From positions 1-18,940 of the forward strand of contig CAMVBP010000011.1 in NCBI GenBank assembly GCA_947165795.1: 18,940 bases of DNA, given 5' to 3'. The notes below the pieces were generated by a model. It was not told the origin of the DNA, searched no databases, and saw only the letters and a list, made by a program, of their open reading frames with translations. The position numbers and the translations under genes are program-made. The DNA is from an uncultured Treponema sp. (GTDB lineage: Bacteria; Spirochaetota; Spirochaetia; Treponematales; Treponemataceae). Each line of letters opens with the position of its first letter. Within the stretch, counting starts at the first letter, position 1. Below, in pieces: positions 8,086 to 14,993 of this stretch.

Positions 8086-9105
8086 ATGAAGGTAGTAACA
8101 TTTGGTGAAATAATGCTCCGTTTGGAACCGGAAGGATACTTTAGATTTGTTCAGGTTGATAAAATGACATCTACATTTGGTGGCGGAGAGGCTAACGTTG
8201 CTGTTTCTCTTGCAAACTACGGCTTAGACGCCTATTACGTCACAAAGCTCCCTAAGCACGAAATTGGTCAGGCCGCAATTAATTCGCTCCGCCGTTTTGG
8301 TGTAAATACTAATTACATTGTTCGCGGCGGCGAGCGTGTTGGTATTTACTACAACGAACGCGGTGCAAGTCAGCGCGGTTCAAAATGTATTTATGACCGT
8401 GCACATTCTTCTATTGCAGAAGCAAAGCCGGAAGACTTCAACTGGCCGGAAATTTTTAAGGACTGTAAATGGTTCCATCTTACAGGTATTACTCCGGCGC
8501 TCGGCGGAAATATGGTTCAGATTTGTATCGAAGCATGCAAGGCTGCAAAGGCTGCCGGCGCTACAGTAAGCTGCGACCTTAACTACCGCGGAAAGCTCTG
8601 GACTCGTGAGCAGGCCCGCGAAGCAATGACAGAAATCTGCAAGTACGTAGACGTTTGTATTTCCAACGAAGAAGATGCAAAAGACGTATTCGGAATCGAA
8701 GCAGAAAACACAGATATCACAGGCGGAAAACTCAACAAGGAAGGCTACAAATCAGTTGCAAAACAGCTCGCAGATAAATTCGGCTTTAAGAAAGTTGCAA
8801 TTACCTTGCGTACTTCTATCAATGCAAACCGCAACAACTGGGCTGCACTTCTTTACGATGGAAAAGATTACTGCTTCAGTAAGGAATACGAAATGTACAT
8901 CGTAGACCGCGTAGGCGGCGGCGACAGCTTTGGCGGCGGACTTATTTACGCATTGCTCAACGGCAAATCAACACAGGATGCTGTAGAGTTTGCAGTTGCT
9001 GCAAGCTGTCTTAAACATACTATCGAAGGCGATTACAACATGGTAAGCGTCGACGAAGTAGAAAAATTAGCAGCAGGAAACGGCTCCGGCCGCATCCAGC
9101 GATAA
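8086..9105 (+). CDS. kdgK: 2-keto-3-deoxygluconate kinase (PfkB family)
   Basis: Phosphorylates 2-keto-3-deoxygluconate to KDPG, which the upstream aldolase splits. The 339-residue protein has the PfkB fold: an N-terminal substrate-binding GGGEANVAVSLANYG (32-46), NYRGKLW near 166-172 as in KDG kinases, and the C-terminal PfkB signature DRVGGGDSFGGG with catalytic base Asp280. The signature has GGGD rather than the usual GAGD. The start is supported by AGGAG at 8074-8078, 7 nt before the ATG. Codon use differs from most neighbours, with many C-ending AAC, TAC, GAC and CTC codons, suggesting selection for high expression. Other PfkB sugar kinases (fructokinase, ribokinase) are alternatives, but the aldolase partner favours KDG. 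Confidence 0.88.
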   Translation: MKVVTFGEIMLRLEPEGYFRFVQVDKMTSTFGGGEANVAVSLANYGLDAYYVTKLPKHEIGQAAINSLRRFGVNTNYIVRGGERVGIYYNERGASQRGSKCIYDRAHSSIAEAKPEDFNWPEIFKDCKWFHLTGITPALGGNMVQICIEACKAAKAAGATVSCDLNYRGKLWTREQAREAMTEICKYVDVCISNEEDAKDVFGIEAENTDITGGKLNKEGYKSVAKQLADKFGFKKVAITLRTSINANRNNWAALLYDGKDYCFSKEYEMYIVDRVGGGDSFGGGLIYALLNGKSTQDAVEFAVAASCLKHTIEGDYNMVSVDEVEKLAAGNGSGRIQR

Positions 9106-9139
9106 ATTTTTAGTCATTTTTTGCGAAGCAAAAATGGCA

Positions 9140-9188
9140 GGCAAGCCCTGTAAACATTCTCCTGATAAATAAATGTTCAGGGCTTGCC
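9140..9188. terminator. Long hairpin between convergent kdgK and creD-like genes
   Basis: A perfect 11-bp stem, GGCAAGCCCTG (9140-9150) with CAGGGCTTGCC (9178-9188), is extended inward by AACATT/AATGTT after a 2-nt bulge. It lies between the 3' ends of two convergent genes. On the minus strand the stem is followed by TGCCATTTTTGC, a weak U-tract; on the plus strand a run of eight T occurs only about 15 nt later (9205-9212). A second AT-rich hairpin (CATTTTTTGC GAA GCAAAAATG, about 9115-9136) is adjacent. It is most likely a bidirectional or factor-assisted terminator; the T-tract spacing is not ideal in either direction. Confidence 0.55.
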
Positions 9189-9233
9189 AAATCACTCCTC
9201 AAAATTTTTTTTCACCTTGCTCTGGTACTTCGA

Positions 9234-10574
9234 TTACTTTCGGGGTGCCAGACTTTTTAAATTGTACCAGTTAACTTTTCTTGTAAAGAACATCAGCGAT
9301 GCAAGAATTGCAAATGCAAAGAATGAACCGATCAGCAATGCATAGTCTTCAGATTTGAGCGAGAAGAACAGATAACTGTAAAGCATTACAAACATAATCA
9401 TCATTACAAGTCCAAGCTTGAATTTCTTTGTAATTGAAGCAACGTAAAGCGAAACTGTAATTCCTGCGAGCAGAGCTGCAAAAATATAACTTGCATCAAA
9501 AGGAATGTGTTCAGAAAGAGAAAGCAGCATAAGGAAGAAAAGAACGCAGGCTGCACCGCAAAGAAGATAGTTTACAGGATGCAGTGTAATTTTTGCAAAG
9601 ACTTCAATCAAAAACAGAATTATGAACGGAACTATGATAAACAAAAATCCGTATTTAATTGCGCGGTAAAGCTTCTGGTAAAGATTCACAGGTTCAATAA
9701 AAGATGTGCCGATGTACTGAGTAATTTCGTTCGAACCAAAATTTACATTCCATTCTGCAGAAAATCCTTCGTCAGTAATTTTCCGTTTATCAGGAAGATA
9801 TGAGAAGCCTGTAAAGCCTGGCGCAGTCCAGTCAGACGCAAGAGTAAGTTTTGTTTCTTTTGCGGAAATTCTGTAATTAAAACTTTCTGCGCCTCTTAAA
9901 CCGATATTTGCAGAAAACTGAATTTTCCCGTTTGTTAGTTCAAACTCACTTCCAATTCCTTGTAATTCATCAATCACAATAAAATCTGTGGAGTAGTCTT
10001 TTTCGTTGATATTAAATAAAGGTGCATTCCTTAAAGATGAATTTTTTATACTGACAAAAATCATTGCCTTGTCAAAATTATATTCAGTTGTAACATTGTT
10101 TTCTTGTTTTACTTTTTCCATATTTACATTGAATGTTGCAAGAATAGAAGCATTTCCCGTAAAAATCGGACTTGAATAAATACCTATAGGCCTTATTTCC
10201 GAATCAAGAGAAGAATCAATATTTACATAATCTGCAGGAAGCTGCACCCAGCCTTCCTCTGTTTTAAGCTCTTTATACTGTTCATTGTATTTATATACAA
10301 TTTCATTCCAGCTTTTTTTATAAGGCACTAAAATATAAGGGCCTTCAAAATACATGCTTCCTCCGGCAGAACTGCTGATTTCCCATTTAGCATGGGTGTA
10401 TGCACTTTCTCTGTCATCCAACTGGCCTTTTACAAATCCAAGTCCAATTAAAAGTCCGATAATTACAATCGCAATAAAAATTAACTTTACCCCGATTCCA
10501 CCGAATCTTTTTGTTTTGACCGGTTCTTTAATTAATTTAGTTTCTACAGCTGCTGCTGTTTCTTTAGTTTCCAT
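9234..10574 (-). CDS. creD: CreD-family inner-membrane protein
   Basis: A 446-residue membrane protein matching the CreD/Cet family: one transmembrane helix near residues 31-49, the conserved FEGPYILVPY (76-85) at the start of a large extracytoplasmic domain (about 50-300), then five closely spaced transmembrane segments (about 308-328, 334-354, 361-380, 386-406, 410-430) ending in the family-typical TRKVNWY. In enterobacteria CreD is the main target of the CreBC two-component system and is linked to colicin tolerance and envelope state; its molecular function is unknown. A strong SD (AAGGAG, 6 nt spacing) precedes the ATG. It lies 151 nt downstream of a histidine-kinase gene and response-regulator gene on the same strand, so a cre-like operon is likely. 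Confidence 0.88.
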   Translation of the reverse strand: METKETAAAVETKLIKEPVKTKRFGGIGVKLIFIAIVIIGLLIGLGFVKGQLDDRESAYTHAKWEISSSAGGSMYFEGPYILVPYKKSWNEIVYKYNEQYKELKTEEGWVQLPADYVNIDSSLDSEIRPIGIYSSPIFTGNASILATFNVNMEKVKQENNVTTEYNFDKAMIFVSIKNSSLRNAPLFNINEKDYSTDFIVIDELQGIGSEFELTNGKIQFSANIGLRGAESFNYRISAKETKLTLASDWTAPGFTGFSYLPDKRKITDEGFSAEWNVNFGSNEITQYIGTSFIEPVNLYQKLYRAIKYGFLFIIVPFIILFLIEVFAKITLHPVNYLLCGAACVLFFLMLLSLSEHIPFDASYIFAALLAGITVSLYVASITKKFKLGLVMMIMFVMLYSYLFFSLKSEDYALLIGSFFAFAILASLMFFTRKVNWYNLKSLAPRK

Positions 10575-10725
10575 AAGGATCTCCTTTATAATTTTTCGCG
10601 GCAGCGGTCGCGCAAGAATTTGTTTCCTGCGCAGGCGCGCGGATTTAATTTTGATAATTAAATCTTAAAAGAGAATTGTGGCAGAATTATGACCAAAATG
10701 TGTTATTTTATTTCGGAATAAAATT
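10575..10725. other. Intergenic spacer between histidine kinase and creD genes
   Basis: No gene is seen in this 151-nt gap. It holds an AT-rich dyad right after the kinase stop (ATTTTATT at 10705-10712 with AATAAAAT at 10717-10724), a perfect 9-bp dyad GATTTAATT/AATTAAATC (10642-10650 and 10656-10664), and the short palindrome CCTGCGCAGG (10626-10635). None has a good T-tract on the minus strand. They could be mRNA-processing or partial termination signals that uncouple creD from the two-component genes, or part of a separate creD promoter region. Confidence 0.4.
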
Positions 10726-12339
10726 TTACAGCGGAATATGAACTGTGAATTCTGCTCCGCCAAGCGTGCTGCTTTTCTGAACTTTTATTTCACCTTCGGT
10801 TGCATCAACAATTGCTTTTACAATTGAAAGACCAAGGCCGGTATGGCCCGAACTTGAATTCGGTCGGTTTGAATAAAAGCGGTCAAATATTTTTTCATAT
10901 TCGCTTTCTTCAATTCCTTTTCCGTTATCGGCAACATTTAATAAAAGCTCCTGTTTATTATCATTATGCTTTTGTTTTTTTATTAATACCTGAATGTGAT
11001 TTGCAAAGCCCGCAGCATTATCTATAAGATTCGTAAGAATTCTTTCCAGATAATCCGGATTAATTTTTGCCGTCATACAATCCTGAGAATTATTTTCCTG
11101 AGTTAGTAATTCAATTTGAACGTTCTGATAATTCTTTTTAATTCTGGAAACTATGTTGGACGCAAAATCATATAAAGAAATTTCTTCGGTCTGTTCTTCT
11201 GTATTTGTTCCGTCAATTTTAGAAATATTTCTTACTTCAGTTAAAAGCTGTTCAAGATGAGTAATTTCATCTGTAATTGCCGTAGAAAAATTATTTCGTT
11301 CTTCTTCAGAAAGTTCATCTTTTAAAAGCTCCGCAGACGAACGGATTGCAGCAAGCGGATTTTTAAACTCGTGATTTACGTCCGAAGAAAACGCCTGAGT
11401 ATAGCGTATCTTTGAATCAAGCTTATTGATGAGAGTTTTAAATGAACGGCTTAAATCTCCAATTTCATCATTTCGTTTTACTCCGGTGAACTGCTTTATT
11501 TTTTCACTGTCTATGCGTCCTTTTTTATCTGCACATTCACCGGTTTCTTTTGCAAGCTTCTTTAATGGAAGGCTTATTCTAAAGCCAAGAAAAACTGCGG
11601 TTAAAATAACTACAAGTAAAGACCACAAAAATATTCTTGCAAGATCTGTTCTCAGCTCATAAATATTCTGAAGAATTCTCCAGGTAGAACGCGAAACAAG
11701 AACTATACCTATAACCTTTTCATTTTTTAAAACCGGGACTGCCGAATACAAAGTTACGGATATTTGACCGCCCGAAGAAATTCTTGTTTTTGCGCCATAG
11801 CGGCCTTCCTTTGCGGCTTGTATTTCTTCTCCGTCATAAACGGTTTTTTTAGAATAAAAATCTGCATTTGAATAAACTGCAGATGGCGGTTTTAATTTTC
11901 TGTAGACTCGCACAGGAATTGAAAATACTTTATAAATAAAAGATTCTTTTTTTTCTTTAGCCGACGAAGAATCAGATTCTGAATTACGGCTTGCTGCTTC
12001 TGCAGAAAAATCTTCCTGAGTTTTTTCGAGTCTGCTTGAATCTGCAAGTAAACTTCCCTGCGGATCCAGAATTCTTATACGGCAGTCAAAATTACCTTCC
12101 ATATTTTTTAATATTTCCGAAGCAAGCTGCGCATCTATAGAATCTTTATTAATGTAATCATCTGCAGCTGCGAGACTTGCAGAAAGAATTCTTGCCTGCT
12201 GAACATTTGAATTTTCCGTCATTTTAAGCAGCTGAGTTTCGTAGGTTTTTAACATCATCATTGCTGCAACCGGAACAAAGACCGCAATTATAAGAAAAAT
12301 AGAAATTTGAATGCTTATAGGTAAGCGCAGTTTTTTCAT
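10726..12339 (-). CDS. Sensor histidine kinase (CreC/ChvG-like)
   Basis: A 537-residue membrane sensor kinase. It has an N-terminal transmembrane helix (about 9-30), an extracytoplasmic sensor domain (about 31-235) containing a Ser/Glu-rich stretch (110-132), and a second helix (about 236-254). A HAMP linker follows, then the HisKA H-box VNHEFKNPLAAIR with phospho-acceptor His323, the N-box NLIDNAA (436-442), the G1 box DNGKGI (471-476), the F-box IFDRFY (484-489) and the G2 box GLGLSI (501-506); all catalytic boxes are complete. The sensor end (RYGAKTR...YSAVPVLKNEKVIGIVLVSR) resembles the CreC sensor region, but ChvG-type sensors share some features. An SD (AAGGAAG) lies 10 nt before the ATG, which is 5 nt after the response-regulator stop. 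It presumably phosphorylates that regulator and controls creD. Confidence 0.9.
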   Translation of the reverse strand: MKKLRLPISIQISIFLIIAVFVPVAAMMMLKTYETQLLKMTENSNVQQARILSASLAAADDYINKDSIDAQLASEILKNMEGNFDCRIRILDPQGSLLADSSRLEKTQEDFSAEAASRNSESDSSSAKEKKESFIYKVFSIPVRVYRKLKPPSAVYSNADFYSKKTVYDGEEIQAAKEGRYGAKTRISSGGQISVTLYSAVPVLKNEKVIGIVLVSRSTWRILQNIYELRTDLARIFLWSLLVVILTAVFLGFRISLPLKKLAKETGECADKKGRIDSEKIKQFTGVKRNDEIGDLSRSFKTLINKLDSKIRYTQAFSSDVNHEFKNPLAAIRSSAELLKDELSEEERNNFSTAITDEITHLEQLLTEVRNISKIDGTNTEEQTEEISLYDFASNIVSRIKKNYQNVQIELLTQENNSQDCMTAKINPDYLERILTNLIDNAAGFANHIQVLIKKQKHNDNKQELLLNVADNGKGIEESEYEKIFDRFYSNRPNSSSGHTGLGLSIVKAIVDATEGEIKVQKSSTLGGAEFTVHIPL

Positions 12340-12344
12340 TTTTA

Positions 12345-13043
12345 TTAATCTTCCTTTTTAAAATTCGAAAGAGAAAATTTATAGCCCAAACCGTAAATTG
12401 TTTCTATATAATTTCCTCCGATTTTTTTTCTTAATCTTTTTATGTGACAGTCAATTGCGCGGTCATTAAGATAAGTTTCTTCGGGATAAGATGCGCTGAT
12501 TAATTGTTCACGCGAAAGTGCAGCATCAGGATTTTCTGCAAAAGTTTTTAATAATCTGAATTCCGTTACAGTAAGCGGAATAGACTTTCCGTTTTTTTCT
12601 GCTGAATAGGAAGAAAGGAAAATTGAGATGTCACCGGCTTTTAAAATTTCTTCATTTTTTGACTGTGATCCGGAAGCTTCATTTCTTCCTGAACGGCGTA
12701 AAATAACTTTTATTCTTGTAATAAGTTCACGCATGGAAAATGGCTTGCAAAGATAATCATCGGCACCAAGCTCAAGTCCAAGAATCTTATCAAATTCATC
12801 ATCCTTTGAAGTCAGAAACATAACAGGAGTTTTATCGCCATTTTCCCTTAATGCCCTTAATAGAGAAATGCCGTCCATAACAGGCATCATTATATCAAGT
12901 ATGTAAAGATCGGGTTTATTAGAGCGTGCTTCAAAAGCAAGCTTTCCGTTTTCATATTCAGAAACAGAAAATCCTTCTTTTTTTAAGGCAGTAGAGACCG
13001 CCATCCGCAGATTTTTTTCATCATCAACAAGCGCAATGTTCAT
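12345..13043 (-). CDS. OmpR-family response regulator (CreB-like)
   Basis: A 232-residue DNA-binding response regulator. The receiver domain (1-115) has Asp7 and Asp8, phospho-acceptor Asp50 in LYILDIMMPVMDG, Thr78 and Lys100 in CKPF. The winged-helix output domain (about 140-228) includes LTVTEFRLLK and ends IETIYGLGYKF, as in OmpR/PhoB regulators. The frame is open back to 13160, but the first 39 residues of that version would precede the conserved receiver start MNIALVDDE, so the ATG at 13043 is chosen. No SD precedes this ATG. Instead TATACT followed by seven T sits directly upstream, so the mRNA may be leaderless. The kinase gene follows after 5 nt. Order with the kinase and creD argues for a CreB-type role. 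Confidence 0.9.
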   Translation of the reverse strand: MNIALVDDEKNLRMAVSTALKKEGFSVSEYENGKLAFEARSNKPDLYILDIMMPVMDGISLLRALRENGDKTPVMFLTSKDDEFDKILGLELGADDYLCKPFSMRELITRIKVILRRSGRNEASGSQSKNEEILKAGDISIFLSSYSAEKNGKSIPLTVTEFRLLKTFAENPDAALSREQLISASYPEETYLNDRAIDCHIKRLRKKIGGNYIETIYGLGYKFSLSNFKKED

Positions 13044-13050
13044 AAAAAAA

Positions 13051-13056
13051 GTATAC
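13051..13056 (-). promoter_or_regulatory. Possible -10 box of the two-component operon
   Basis: On the minus strand TATACT is followed by TTTTTTT and then the ATG of the response regulator. This spacing would put the transcription start on or next to the start codon. No convincing -35 is seen 16-18 bp upstream, so confidence is modest. Confidence 0.4.
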
Positions 13057-13082
13057 AAAACATGTGAAAATTTTTCTATTAC

Positions 13083-13161
13083 TGTGTGACAAATCACCAA
13101 GACGTGTCTAGCGGATATATGGAGAAATATATCCGTAGCCACGTCATGGCGTTGTGACACA
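13083..13161. repeat. 79-nt imperfect palindrome flanked by TGTGACA repeats
   Basis: Two arms (13083-13120 and 13127-13161) fold around a 6-nt loop GGAGAA. The core is a perfect 9-bp stem CGGATATAT/ATATATCCG. After a bulge it continues through CTA/TAG, a mismatch, GACGTG/CACGTC (13101-13106 and 13140-13145), CCA/TGG, and TGTGTgACAA/TTGTgACACA with one mismatch. The direct repeat TGTGACA at 13085-13091 and 13153-13159 brackets the element like a target-site duplication. The left end also contains the dyad GTGA-CAAA-TCAC (13086-13097). The element sits between the divergent response-regulator and lipoprotein genes. It could be a MITE-like mobile repeat, a regulatory cruciform, or a structured RNA; no T-tract follows it. 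Confidence 0.65.
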
Positions 13162-13245
13162 TAATTAATCTTACAATTCCATGTTTTTTACTATTTTATT
13201 CACCGGGCGAAGGGGGCTTTTTGATTTTTCTTATTCTTCAATTTA

Positions 13246-13254
13246 TGTTATAAT
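13246..13254 (+). promoter_or_regulatory. Extended -10 promoter for the lipoprotein operon
   Basis: TG-T-TATAAT is a consensus extended -10 (TG at 13246-13247, TATAAT at 13249-13254), about 44 nt before the ATG at 13298 and clear of its SD. A TTGATT at 13221-13226 is too far (22 bp) to serve as a standard -35, which is tolerable for an extended -10 promoter. Confidence 0.55.
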
Positions 13255-13297
13255 TATTTCATATTACTATTTTGTATGCTGCCGCGGAGGTTTATGT

Positions 13298-14179
13298 ATG
13301 AAAGTTTATAGAAAAAGTTTACTTATTTTTGTTTTAATTATTGTTTTCTTATCTGGCTGTTCAAGTTCAGAATATATTGTCAGGAATCATATGAATAATA
13401 TTGAAAAAATACAGACTTGTGCTCCATATAATCAGGAGAGCGCTTCTTCTGAATTTGAAATTAAATATCTGATTGATGAAAATCGTGCGGCAGAAATTCG
13501 TGCTTACTTTAAGGAAAATGCGGGCCTAGATCTTGATGCGCTTGCCGCTTCAGACAAATCAACCTGGGAAAAATCTGTTGAGCTCGCTGTTTTTGTTGCA
13601 AAAAATATTCCTCATGATAATCAGAAGGAATGGCTGAAGGAAAGAAATGCAATAAGTCTTTGGGAATATTCAAGAAGAATTCCTACCGGCTTTAATTGCC
13701 GCTGGCATAGTACAATTTTGAGTGAGCTGCTTTTGTCTATTGGAATTAAAAATCGCTTTATTACCTGTCTTCCCGAAGACAAAAATGACGGCGATTGCCA
13801 TGTTGTAAATGTTGTGTGGCTTCCTGAATTAAATAAATATGCAATGATAGATTCAGACATGGTCGAATATGTAACCGATGAAAATGGAATTCCGCTTTCG
13901 CTTAGAGAAATGCGTGAACGTGTAGAAAATAATCAGCCATTGAATATAAATGTTCTTCCAGGCTTTGAAAATTACTGGGTTGCAAAACCAAGCGGAATAA
14001 ATTACATGCATGCTTATTGGGCAAAAAATCTATACTGGTTTTCTGCTCATACTGTTTACGGCTTTGATCTTGAAGGAAAAACTATTCCTGAAGATTTTTA
14101 TGTTTGTTTAGTACCTCCGGGATATGAATGTAATAGTGAATTAGTAACTTCAAATGAAAAGGTGTTCTGGGGCGAATAA
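13298..14179 (+). CDS. Lipoprotein with transglutaminase-like domain
   Basis: A 293-residue predicted lipoprotein. Residues 1-20 form a signal peptide (MKVYRK, hydrophobic LLIFVLIIVFL) ending in lipobox LSG-C21. The mature part contains a papain/transglutaminase-like core with a plausible catalytic triad: Cys134 in GFNCRWHS, followed by LLLSIGIKNRF as in this superfamily, His168 in DCHVVNVVW, and Asp185 in YAMIDSD. Such proteins act as cysteine peptidases, amidases or transglutaminases at the cell envelope; the substrate cannot be told. The start is chosen at 13298 because GGAGG (13286-13290) lies 7 nt upstream and the signal peptide begins there; the longer frame from 13181 has no such support. 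An M28 peptidase gene begins 5 nt after the stop, suggesting one transcript and perhaps joint peptide processing. Confidence 0.8.
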   Translation: MKVYRKSLLIFVLIIVFLSGCSSSEYIVRNHMNNIEKIQTCAPYNQESASSEFEIKYLIDENRAAEIRAYFKENAGLDLDALAASDKSTWEKSVELAVFVAKNIPHDNQKEWLKERNAISLWEYSRRIPTGFNCRWHSTILSELLLSIGIKNRFITCLPEDKNDGDCHVVNVVWLPELNKYAMIDSDMVEYVTDENGIPLSLREMRERVENNQPLNINVLPGFENYWVAKPSGINYMHAYWAKNLYWFSAHTVYGFDLEGKTIPEDFYVCLVPPGYECNSELVTSNEKVFWGE

Positions 14180-14184
14180 AACTG

Positions 14185-14979
14185 ATGTATAAAATCCCGG
14201 AAACTTTTATAGATTTTATTTCTCCTGATTGTAATAGAAAAGAATTTATTCAGAAATATCTGGAAGAAAACGGAGTAGAATCTGCAGTAATTTCGCTTGA
14301 AGGGAAAAATCATATATATGTAAAATTTGCTCAGGATCAATATAATTCAATGTTCCGCATAAAAACTGTAATTGCGCATTATGACAGAATTGGAATCGGC
14401 GCAAATGATAATTCTGCTGCAGTTTTTTGTCTTATGGAATGGGCTGTAAAACTTTCTAAGGAAAAACGTTTTCATAATATAAGGCTTATTTTTACCGATG
14501 GCGAAGAACTTGGCGAAAATGGAATAGAAGAGCAGGGCGCTTTTCCGCTTGCCCAGGTTTTTAAACGGCTTGGAATTTTGAATGACGATATTTTTGTTTT
14601 TGATTGCATGGGCCGCGGAGATGTTCCGGTTTTAACCCAAACAATTCTTCCACCAAAAGCGCCAAAAAAATTCATTAATTCGTTCAATTCTCTTGAGCAG
14701 CGTGCTCAAAATTTGCTGTATAGTTCTTCCGGCGGAAAATGGTTCTGTCTGCCTTGCAACTATTCAGATAATGCAAGCTTTATAGCAAACGCAATTCCTG
14801 CAGTTGCAATTACTCTCCTGCCTTCTTTAGAAATAAATGAAGTTCTTCAGGGAAATCAGCCGGAAACCTGGCGGCTGCTTCATACAGAAAAAGATGATAT
14901 TTTTTCGCTTACGCCTTCTTCATTTGAGCTTTTTCATAAAATTTTATTAAAACTTGCTGAAATGAATACTATGATATAA
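14185..14979 (+). CDS. M28-family zinc peptidase
   Basis: A 264-residue metallopeptidase with the di-zinc M28 (aminopeptidase Y/S) layout. Likely metal ligands are His65 in AHYD, Asp75 in GANDNSAA, Glu108 next to catalytic Glu107 in TDGEELG, Asp140 in VFDCMG, and His233 in LLHTEKDD. Asp67 of AHYD and the SDNASF segment (194-199) also match family patterns. There is no signal peptide, so the enzyme appears cytoplasmic although its neighbour is a lipoprotein. It is shorter than typical secreted M28 enzymes. The gene sits 5 nt after the lipoprotein gene and 14 nt before the GGDEF gene, without a clear SD. Expected activity is removal of N-terminal residues from peptides; a deacylase or cyclotransferase role, known for some M28 relatives, is possible. 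Confidence 0.85.
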   Translation: MYKIPETFIDFISPDCNRKEFIQKYLEENGVESAVISLEGKNHIYVKFAQDQYNSMFRIKTVIAHYDRIGIGANDNSAAVFCLMEWAVKLSKEKRFHNIRLIFTDGEELGENGIEEQGAFPLAQVFKRLGILNDDIFVFDCMGRGDVPVLTQTILPPKAPKKFINSFNSLEQRAQNLLYSSSGGKWFCLPCNYSDNASFIANAIPAVAITLLPSLEINEVLQGNQPETWRLLHTEKDDIFSLTPSSFELFHKILLKLAEMNTMI

Positions 14980-14993
14980 AATTATTCATATAT

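Noticed and set aside
13044..13160. 39-residue N-terminal extension of the response regulator
   Set aside because: Receiver domains begin at MNIALVDDE. The extension translates the palindromic repeat and has no SD support.
13181..13297. 39-residue extension of the lipoprotein upstream of MKVYRK
   Set aside because: It would bury the signal peptide. GGAGG lies right before the ATG at 13298, and the extended -10 at 13249 falls inside the extension.
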